Assembly (NCBI GenBank): GCA_020722685.1
Contig: DYKH01000002.1
Span: forward strand, 1-64,000
From: Caldithrix sp.
GTDB taxonomy: Bacteria > KSB1 > UBA2214 > DYKH01
Direction: 5' to 3'
Length of the DNA: 64,000 bases
The notes beneath the pieces were generated by a model. That model ran no database searches. It was not told the origin of the DNA and saw only the letters and a program-made list of their open reading frames with translations. Below, in pieces: positions 8,342 through 16,900 of this stretch. Numbering within the stretch: position 1 is the first letter of the stretch; each line of letters opens with the position of its first letter. A program made the translations under genes and the position numbers.

Positions 8342-8777
8342 GACCAAAGATGTGCCGCAGATCGTGCAGCTCATCAACCATTATGCGGAAAAAGGAGAGA
8401 TGCTCAGCCGGTCGCAATCGCAAGTGTACAATGCTTTGCGCGATTATGTGGTGATCGAAGAGGACGGCCAGGTCGTTGGCTGCGGAGCGCTGCACGTCGT
8501 CTGGAACGATATCGCGGAAATTCGCTCTCTCGCCATCGCTCCAGATCGGATCGGTCAAGGATTGGGCAGAAGCATCGTCGAATACTTGTTGGAGGACGCC
8601 CGCGCCATGGAGCTGCCGCGGGTGTTCACCCTGACCTATAAACCAGGGTTTTTTGCCAAGCTCAAGTTTGAGCCGGTGGATAAAAAAGATTTGCCGCACA
8701 AAGTGTGGAAGGATTGTTTGAACTGCCCCAAATTTCCGGATTGCGATGAAGTTGCGCTGATCAGATCGACGGAATGA
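8325..8777 (+). CDS. argA: Short GNAT-type N-acetylglutamate synthase
   Basis: GNAT-fold N-acetyltransferase of 150 residues. The acetyl-CoA loop is visible as RIGQGLGRSIVEYLLEDA, preceded by the beta-strand EIRSLAIAP; the C-terminus has a cysteine-rich tail (KDCLNCPKFPDCDE) seen in short stand-alone ArgA-like synthases that lack the kinase-like domain of E. coli ArgA. It would make N-acetylglutamate from glutamate and acetyl-CoA, priming a cycle that ArgJ maintains. The overlap with argD supports this role; a different GNAT substrate cannot be excluded from sequence alone. Confidence 0.85.
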   Translation: MLRRAKTKDVPQIVQLINHYAEKGEMLSRSQSQVYNALRDYVVIEEDGQVVGCGALHVVWNDIAEIRSLAIAPDRIGQGLGRSIVEYLLEDARAMELPRVFTLTYKPGFFAKLKFEPVDKKDLPHKVWKDCLNCPKFPDCDEVALIRSTE

Positions 8778-8792
8778 GCAGGCTATAGGTCT

Positions 8793-9030
8793 CAGGTGTC
8801 AGGTTTCAGGTTGCAGGTCGCACTGGGTTGGTAAGCTGGGGTCGATAGTTCAAGTCACAGACCCTGGGCAACACTTGCGGCTATTCGGACTATTATTACT
8901 ATCTGCAGAATACACGGAACCGTCGCCCGTGACCTACAGCTCGCCACTGGCAGCCCGAACCTGCAAGTTGCCACCTGAAACCTGCGACATTCCCCGGCAA
9001 CGTGCGGCTTGCGACCTGCGACCTGGAAGC
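8793..9030. repeat. Inverted array of CAGGTTT-type heptamers
   Basis: The gap between convergent argA and nhaD begins with CAGGTGT, CAGGTTT, CAGGTTG, CAGGTCG in strict 7-base phase. About 130 bases on, the complement appears in the same phase (AACCTGC, AAGTTGC, CACCTGA, AACCTGC ... ACCTGCG, ACCTGGA). The arms can fold into a long imperfect hairpin in either transcript. The centre (about 8850-8945) has no recognisable feature. Same architecture as the arrays at 4192 and 10708. Confidence 0.65.
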
Positions 9031-9032
9031 TT

Positions 9033-10505
9033 TCAGAAAAAAACGAATGTTGTCAAGATGAATATGGGGATCAAAATTCCTACCGACCAAGCCATGTAAC
9101 CAAAGAAGCTCGGCATCTTCACGCCGCTTTCTTCAGCAATGGAGCGCACCATAAAGTTCGGCGCGTTGCCGATGTAACTGTTGGCGCCCATAAAGACCGC
9201 ACCCGTCGAAATCGCTTTCAGATAAATAGCCTTCTCGGCGATCAATCCCGCCACCGCCTGCTTTTCCGGCAAGCCAGCGAAAAAATTCCCCAGCGCTGTG
9301 TTCATAAAGGTCAAATAGGTCGGCGCATTGTCCAAGAAACTCGACAGCGCACCGGTAATCCAGAAATACTGCCAGGGCTCTTTGACGGCGTTGATGATGA
9401 AGGCGAGATGACCGTGGGTGCCAGCGCGCAGCATCGCCAAGGCCGGGAGAATGCACATGAAAATTCCTGCGAATAAATAAGCCACCTCAAGGATCGGTCC
9501 CCAGGAAAACTCATTGCCTTGGCGGATTTCTTTGCTGGTAGTTTTCAGGGACAGCAGTCCCATGACGACCAGAATGAGATCGCGCAGGATATTTTGTATC
9601 TCCATGTGCACGCCCAGGACGGTGACCTGACCGAGATGTAGGATGCCGCTCATCAGCACGCCTCCCACGACGCCGAGCAGAAAAATCAGATTGTGCAGGC
9701 CGCGAATGCGCAGGGGAACAACCTCTGCCGATGTTTCCTGAATGTGTCCCGCTTTGAGATCGCGGTTGTACAAAGCCGTGTCGATCAAGAAGAACACAGC
9801 CAGCAGAAGGACGACGTTAAAGGCCGTTTCGGTAAAGAGGCTGAGCGTCCAGAAAAAGGGCACGCCGTGCAGAAAGCCGAGGAACAGCGGCGGATCACCC
9901 AAGGGCGTCAGCGAGCCGCCGATGTTGCTGATCAAGAAAATGAAAAAGATGATCACGTGCGCTTTGCTCTTGCGTCCGGCGTTGGCGCGCAGAATCGGGC
10001 GGATCAACAACATGGAGGCGCCGGTGGTCCCGGTCCACGAGGCGATAACGGTGCCGATGAGCAGCATGACCATGTTGGTGACGGGCTTGCCTTGAAGCGA
10101 GCCTTCTAACAAAATGCCGCCGGCCACGGTGAAGAGCGACCACAGCAGAATGATGAAGGGGATATAGTCAATTAAATAGATGTGCAGAATTTCATGCAGG
10201 GCCGGCTGGCCGTGGGCGATTAGGAATGGTATGGCGAATACCAAGGCCCAAAATGCAGAGACCTTGCCAAAATGGTGGTGCCAAAATTTCGGCGCTAATA
10301 GTGGAAAAAGCGCGATGGAAAGTAGGATGCCGACAAACGGGATGACGCTATAGAGGGGCAAGACTTCGCCTAAATTAACGGCTTCCTTCGCTGCATGCTC
10401 TTCAACCGCGAAGGCGGAAGCTGCAAGGAGAGGAGTGAGTGGCAGTAGCAGTAGCAGGAGCAGGAGAAGGAGCAGTGGCAGTAGCAGTAGCAGTTTTTTG
10501 TTCAT
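9033..10505 (-). CDS. nhaD: NhaD-type sodium/proton antiporter
   Basis: Inner-membrane antiporter of the ion-transporter superfamily, 490 residues and about 12 hydrophobic segments. Family landmarks include WTGTTGASMLLIRPIL, the LTPLGDPPLFLGFL stretch and the late SSFLDNAPTYLTF, all typical of NhaD/ArsB-like proteins. The N-terminus is a cleavable-looking signal (two Lys, a run of about 16 mainly Leu residues, then ASAFA). That Leu run is encoded by a GCAGTA-like microsatellite. The gene is convergent with argA and has no operon partner. Substrate Na+ or Li+ is inferred from family. Confidence 0.9.
   Translation of the reverse strand: MNKKLLLLLPLLLLLLLLLLLPLTPLLAASAFAVEEHAAKEAVNLGEVLPLYSVIPFVGILLSIALFPLLAPKFWHHHFGKVSAFWALVFAIPFLIAHGQPALHEILHIYLIDYIPFIILLWSLFTVAGGILLEGSLQGKPVTNMVMLLIGTVIASWTGTTGASMLLIRPILRANAGRKSKAHVIIFFIFLISNIGGSLTPLGDPPLFLGFLHGVPFFWTLSLFTETAFNVVLLLAVFFLIDTALYNRDLKAGHIQETSAEVVPLRIRGLHNLIFLLGVVGGVLMSGILHLGQVTVLGVHMEIQNILRDLILVVMGLLSLKTTSKEIRQGNEFSWGPILEVAYLFAGIFMCILPALAMLRAGTHGHLAFIINAVKEPWQYFWITGALSSFLDNAPTYLTFMNTALGNFFAGLPEKQAVAGLIAEKAIYLKAISTGAVFMGANSYIGNAPNFMVRSIAEESGVKMPSFFGYMAWSVGILIPIFILTTFVFF
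10440..10496. repeat. GCAGTA/GCAGGA microsatellite inside nhaD signal sequence
   Basis: About 57 bases of imperfect trinucleotide/hexanucleotide repeats (plus-strand GCAGTAGCAGTAGCAGGAGC and so on), reading CTG/CTA/CTC/CTT leucine codons on the minus strand. Changes in copy number by whole units would keep the frame and change the length of the hydrophobic core of the signal peptide. Confidence 0.75.
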
Positions 10506-10550
10506 GGACTTCCTTGAGAAGTTTGGATTTTAGTCCGACAAATTGCGGCA

Positions 10551-10556
10551 AATATA
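10551..10556 (-). promoter_or_regulatory. Candidate -10 element of nhaD
   Basis: On the minus strand TATATTTG is found 46 bases before the nhaD ATG; it fits TATAAT loosely and the Bacteroidetes-type TAnnTTTG element exactly. A T-rich TTTTTG lies 17 bases further upstream. Weak, because the -35 is poor. Confidence 0.3.
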
Positions 10557-10707
10557 CGAATAGTTTTCTAAAACAAAAACCTTTTGTTCCGGATTTGCAT
10601 TCAGTGTAGCCTTGCCCTGTCATGCCGACATCTTTTCGTGTCCGCGCAATGATTCGCTGGCCGCAGACCCGGCACAATCAAGGGAAGGCCCCTGCGGGGT
10701 GACATAA

Positions 10708-10793
10708 ATTGAACATTGAACGTTGGACGTTGACTATTGACTATTGCTCTTTTCCAATAGTCAATGTTCAACGTTCAACGGTCAACGTTCAAT
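10708..10793. repeat. Inverted array of ATTGAAC/GTTGAAC heptamers
   Basis: The left arm is ATTGAAC, ATTGAAC, GTTGGAC, GTTGACT, ATTGACT, ATTG in exact 7-base phase. After a short T-rich centre the right arm gives CAAT, AGTCAAT, GTTCAAC, GTTCAAC, GGTCAAC, GTTCAAT. This is the most regular of the three period-7 arrays in the window. It lies between nhaD and the terminator of the giant gene, in a 408-base gap; the part at 10557-10707 shows nothing else I recognise. Confidence 0.8.
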
Positions 10794-10796
10794 GAA

Positions 10797-10837
10797 TAAA
10801 AAACCCCAGTCCTCATGATGAGGACCGGGGTTTCAGG
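10797..10837 (-). terminator. Intrinsic terminator of the giant Ig-repeat gene
   Basis: On the minus strand the hairpin CCCCGGTCCTCAT / ATGAGGACTGGGG (12 of 13 pairs) is followed directly by TTTTTT, a classic rho-independent terminator about 75 bases past the stop codon of the upstream minus-strand gene. Confidence 0.8.
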
Positions 10838-10871
10838 AGGCTACCATGGTTTTCGTAGCTCTAGCTGGCAG

Positions 10872-10906
10872 ACCTCACAGGTCTCCGAGACCTGTGAGGT
10901 TTTTTT
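10872..10906. repeat. Perfect 13-bp palindrome ACCTCACAGGTCT with T-run
   Basis: ACCTCACAGGTCT - CCG - AGACCTGTGAGGT is a perfect 13-bp stem, followed on the plus strand by seven T. It has the form of a plus-strand terminator, but no plus-strand gene precedes it; on the minus strand it starts eight bases beyond a stop codon. Its core matches the shorter palindrome at 3279-3295, so I read it as a dispersed palindromic repeat that may protect the 3' end of the giant transcript. Confidence 0.6.
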
Positions 10907-10913
10907 GCAGATA

Positions 10914-13900
10914 CTATTTGAGCAATGCCATCTTTTTCGACATCACAAAGTCGCCGGCGGAGATGCGATAGTAATACACTCCGGAACTGGCCGGGACGCC
11001 CGCGTTGGTGAGACCATCCCACAGAACGAGGTGATATCCCGGTTCCTTGCTGTCGTCCACCAGTGTGCGCACCGACTGACCCATGATGTTAAAGACTTCC
11101 AGCTTCACCTTCACCGTCTTGGGTATCTGATAGCGGATCGTGGTAGTCGGATTGAACGGGTTCGGATAGTTCTGCGACAGATCGAACTCTTTCGGCGCCG
11201 CCACTTCGGCCAGCACCGGCCCATGCTGCGTCTTGATGCCGCTGGTGCTAACGTCTTCTAACTTGTACCAGTACTTTCGACCGGCTTGAATGCTCTTGTC
11301 GGAGAACTTGTACTTTCCGCTCGTATCGCGCGGGATCAGCTTTTCGTTGATCGGCTTGTACTCGCCCGCTTCCGTGAGGCTGCGCAGGATATTGAATCCT
11401 ACGTTGCCCGATTCCGAAGCGGTTTCCCACTGGATGGTCACGCCTTCGTAGGGAACGACGGTGCTGGAGAAGCTTTTCAATTCCACAGGCGTGATGATCG
11501 TCCAATCATGTCTTGCAGTTGCGCCGTCGATGTCATAGACTTCCACCGACACCGGCACATGTTGCTCCAGTCTGAACGAATGAGTATCCAGCGTATAGCA
11601 TGGCGCGGAGTATGACGGGACTTCCTTGTTATCGATGGTCCAGCGATAGAAGAGCTGGTCGCCATCGGGATCGGTCGCTTCTACGCAGAATTCTTGCGTT
11701 TCGCCCCACGGCTTTTTGAACCAATCAGCAGTCGGCGTGGCGCTGTCAATTTGCGGCGGCCGGTTGAGATTGGTGACTGTGATTTTGACCGAATCAATGT
11801 CCTTACCGTTTCTGGCATCGGTAACGATAAAGACCGGGTAGTAGTCGCGCCCGCCTTGGTCGAACCTCGGCGTCCAAACGAACTCGCGGGTGCCGGTGGC
11901 ATCAAAGGTGGCGCCATCCGGCCAACGCGTGGGATCCGTGCTGTAATAGAGCGGCTCGTTATCGCCATCTGTGGCGTTAACGATAAAGCTTACCGTCTTG
12001 CCCTCATCGATTTTGATCACACCCGGCAAGGATAATACCGGGTAATTGTTGTCTTCTCCTATGGCGGAGAAGGTGGGTTGGTAGGTGCCGCCGGGCAGAC
12101 TGGCAATGGCCATGGCCGCGTTTTGGACAATCGGCTTGGGGCCTAACACCCAGCGCGAACTGGCAATGCCATAGGAATTGGAAAGAACGGGTTGTGTTTC
12201 GACAATACTGCCGCCGCCCTGCGTTATTCTAAAGGTGATGACGCCGTTCTTTGCCGGATTGCCATATCGGTCCTTGACCATGACGCAAATCGGCGCTAAC
12301 AACTCTTTACCCATCTGACCCTTCTGGTTATCGCCGCTGTGCTTTTCCATAGAATAGGCATAGTCGGCATCGCCGTACACCTCGAAGGTGATATGCTCCG
12401 GCTGCAACCCTGCTGCGGAAGCTTGAACGATGTTCTTTCCGGCCACCTTCCCCAACGTATAAGTGGTCGTAGCCAAACCTTCATCGTTGGAAGTGACATT
12501 CAGAACCTTCACGCCGCCTGGCAGCGACCCGACTCCAGGAACGCCTGCCTGTTCGATGACTCTGAACGTGACAGTGACTCCAGGAACGGCATTTCCATAC
12601 TGATCCGTGGTTATCACCACTAATGGGGAGAAAAGGGTCTGGTTGACGATGCCGTGCTGATTGTTGCCGGAAACCTCAGCGATGTTGGTGGCATTAATCA
12701 CCACCGTTTGAGCGTTAAAGGTCACTGCTGGGATCGCCGGGTAATTCGGCAAAGTAGCGGTGAACACATTGAGACCTTTTTGCGTGCCCACTAACATGTA
12801 CATACTGGCCAGGCCATACATGTCGGTGTATACTGGATTGGTTCCGGAGGGGGCGCCGTTGTTGAACTGCACCTCGAACTTGACCGGCTCGCCCCAGATG
12901 GGGTAGCCATTGTTGTCCACTACCTTGACGACCAGCGGATTGGGCAATTTTTGCCCGGGCGCCGCTGATTGATCAAGGCCGCTATGCGCCGTGAGAGTGG
13001 ATGCCGGATTCTTCACGCCGGTTTCGGTGAAGCGCACCGGTGAGTTCGCCAAAGCCGAGCCATTGGCGGCCAAGGCGCGAGCCTCTACCTGGTTCATACC
13101 TTCCTTGGTTCCCAATCGGTAGCGGCTCCAGGCGATGCCATTGGTATCCGTGGAGACCGGCTGGCTGTCCAGCAACTCGCCTCCGCCTTGGGTGACGGAG
13201 AAGGTCACCGAATGGTTGGCAATCGGGTTTTGGTTGGAGTCCAGCACCACCACCTTCAGCGATTCCGGCAAAGCCGTGCCAATATTGCGGGTCTGGTAGT
13301 TGCCGTTTGGTAGTGGAGCATAGTCGATCTTGTAGGCCGCTAAGGGGGTAAACTGGACTTGCACCGTATCGGCAAGATCTATCATGTGATTCACTGCGCG
13401 CGCGGTCACTTTTTTCACTTCTGCCTTGGTGGAGCTGATAAAGCCGGTAGCCTGACCATTGACGTCTGTGGGCATGGGTGGCTGGTTAATGTTATTGTTG
13501 CTACCGCTTGCCGAGATAAAGACGGCCTGATTGGTGACCAAATTATCGAACTTGTCTTTCAGAGTGACTACGATGGTGGATTTCGCTTGGCCGTCGGCGG
13601 CTACTACTACCGGAAATGCATTGATTTCGGACTCACCTTTATTGGTGACATCTGCATCCGCTGTGGCAGTAAAGCGAAGTCCGGATCCGGCAAGAGGCCC
13701 AATGCCGCTGGAGGAAGTGGCTTCGACAATTTGGTTGTTTTGTCCGGCCTTCTTTCCCAGCCGCCATTTGATGGTGGCAATGCCGTCGATCCCGGTGTTC
13801 ACGGTTGTATCCGTGGACGCCGCATTGCCCAGAGCACCCGGCTCGGAATTCAAAATGCGGAAACGGATGGGATGGCCCTGCACAGGGTTAAGATTTGGAT

Positions 13901-16900
13901 CGCGGGCACGCACCTGTAGCGGCAAGTTCAGGAACTGACCGACGGTGCCGCGCTGACCATCGCCGCCCGCTGCCTCCATCCTGTCCGCCGGCGATGAGGT
14001 GGCAGAGATTTCGAAGATGGCGGGCGAGCCATTGAGGTCCAGCCCGTTTAGCAGTGCTCGTGCTTGAATCCTATTGATTTTTGTACCGGCTTGCCTGCCG
14101 CATTTGAATCTGACGGAGGCCAACCCGTTCGAGTCCGTGTTTTTAGTGCTAACGGTGTCAACGTCTGTGTCTAACCAACCACCGTTGGCTTCCACGCGGC
14201 TGATGACGGTGAAGGTAACCTGATGCCCGGCGATAGGATTGTTATAGTGATCTGTTACCTGCACCTTCAACTCGTCTTGCAGCCAATTGAGAACACGTCC
14301 AACCTGAAGATCACCGCCCTTCTTCTTAAGGGAGTCGGCGCCACCGATGGTGGCAGAAGCTTTGAAGGTCATCGGCGAGCCGGCGAGATTGGCATCGTTC
14401 CGCCGGGCGCTGGCTTCTAACCAGTTGTTTTGCGAGCCGGGCTGCGGTCCGAGGGTCCAAATCACCTCGGCCCAACCGTCGGGGCCGGTTTGTACGGTTT
14501 TGTCGGGGAAATCCTCGATCTTGCCGTTTCCTTGGGTAACCCGGAAAACGACATTATGATTGGGAATGCCGTTGGTGTATTGATCGACGACGCGAGCTCT
14601 GATGGGCTTGGGCAACGGAGTTCCAACCTGACCAAGCTGATTATTGCTCGCTGGATCGGCTATCAGCGTCTTTGCCTCATCCGGCAAACCTGTTGCCTTG
14701 AAGACAATGGTGGGGTTGACGGTCACCGCGGCCGTGGCGTTCACGATGTTGTTTTCCGTGCCGCTGGCGGTGCCGAGGGTCCAGGTTACTCCGGCAATTC
14801 CGTCTCTTCCAGTTGTCGCTGTAGCCTGGGGCAAATTGTTGACCTTTCCGCCGCCTTGCCCCAGTGGTTGAACCACAGTGAAGGTGACGGAATAGTTGGG
14901 AACAGGGATATCATACTGGTCGGTGACCTTCACCTTGATATTGTCCGTCAATGGCTTGCCAACGGTTCCTTTCAAGGTATCCGGCGAGACTTTCACCATT
15001 TTGTGTGCAGAACCTGCCACAGAGGTGGCGGTGAAATGCAAAGGGCTGTTCGTCAAAGGATTCCCTTGCAGGTCATTGCCAGATGCCAACAATTCCCATT
15101 GGCCGGTGGTGTCGGGCATGATCCAAATGACGGAAGCATAGCCATCAGTCCCAGTAGGTGCGTCTACCGCTGTTACCGGGCTGCCGCCCATTGGATCCTG
15201 CAAGCTACCGCCTTCTCCTTGCACTTCAAAATGTACCGTATGCCCCGCGATGGGATTATCGTGAATGTCCGTGACGCGCGCTTTTATCGCGTCTAAAGCC
15301 GTGCCGGCGGCTCTTGTCTGGCCGTCCGAAGGCCCGTACTTGACCAGTTTGGAAGGTGACTTGGGATTACCGGTGGCTTTGAAGCGAACCGGAGAGCCTT
15401 CCAAAGCTTCCGAGGGGATGTCGGTGCGATAGGAAGTGACCTCAACAACGTGCACACTATCGCCGGCCAGCGTGCCTAAGGTCAACACCGCCGAAGCCAA
15501 GCCTTGTGCGTCGGAAGTGGCCGTTTTTTCCGCCGCGCCGCTAAAGTTGCCCCCGCCTTCCTTGACGCTGAACTTGACGTTGTGCCCGGAAATGGGATTG
15601 CCATAGGGACCGGTGACTTTCACCACCAGCGGCTGCGGCAGTTGACAGGTCACGACGGTATCCTGATGATTGCCGGAATAGTAATGTATTTGGCTGGCGA
15701 TGCCCGGCGTAGCCGTAGCTTGGAACACCTGTGGCGCGGCGCTCAGGCCAAGGGCCTCAGCGCTCACCATATTGATTTCGCCGGACGTGCTTCCCATCGT
15801 CAGGATGACCTGAGCCTTTCCGGTGGTATCGGTCGGCACGTCTTTGGTTTGGTTGCCTGGGGTATCGATGTAGGCGTCCGTGCCTTGCATGACGCTAAAG
15901 CGAACGGTCCAATCGCGGATGCCGTTGCCATAGGCGTCCGTTACCTTAACTACGAAGGGATTTTTCAAAGGTAGGCCAATGGGACCTGACTGGTTATCTC
16001 CGGACACTTTCACCAAAGTATCAGCGGGGCCAATTTCGGCCGTGGCAGTGAAATCGATAGGACTGCCCGTGGGTACTGCGGCGCTGGCTTGCACTTTTTG
16101 CGTTCCAGGCGTCGGTCCCAAAGTCCAAGGAGCTTTTGCTTCTCCATTGGTGTCAGTCATAATTTGTTTGACAGTCTGACCATCAATCTTGCCGCCGCCT
16201 TGCTTGACCTCGAAGGTTACCGGAAAACCGGTATAGAGACTGTTATCTTCAGCAATCACTCGCACAACAAGATTCTGGCCTAACAATTGTCCAACGGTTC
16301 CGGTCTGAAAGTTGCCGGAAACGTACTCCATGCTCTTAGCCTTTTTGCCCACTTTGGCAGTAAACACTGCTTCTTGACCGAGCAATTGTGAGCTGGTTGC
16401 TCTTATCTTGTATAGTGTATCTGTGCCGGCAGTAAAAGTTGTCGACGCTTCGCCGTTGGCATCTGTAGAGGACGAGGTCGGCGAAACCGAGCCGCCTTGG
16501 CCTTGAGTGATTTGCCAGTTGATCGGGACGTCATTCACGCGATTCAAGTACTGATCAAAAACTCTGGCTCGCAGCGTTATTTGTCCGCTTGGCGTGTAAC
16601 GTTGATTGTCCGTTACCGGATCTTTGTCTATCTTATCGGCTGGGCCAGGCTTACCGTCTATCGTGAAGCTCACTGGTGAATCGACCAGCGGCGTTACGCC
16701 GTCTGTTTGGTAGGCTGAGGCCTGAATAACGACCAGCGTGTCCGAATCATTACCCAGCGTTACCGCGGTGGAGGCGATGCCCTCCGAGTTGGTAACGTTG
16801 GGCAGAATCGGGCCTGTGCCGCCCATACCACTCGGCGTGTAGACAGGCTGTGACTTGACTAACAGAATCTTATCCCAATGCCAACCCGGTTCATAGATAG

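Noticed and set aside
9693..10109. Charged plus-strand frame opposite nhaD
   Set aside because: Complement of transmembrane codons commonly gives such polar frames; nhaD on the minus strand is clear.
10872..10906. Plus-strand rho-independent terminator
   Set aside because: Shape fits, but no plus-strand gene lies upstream between 8777 and here; treated as a palindromic repeat instead.
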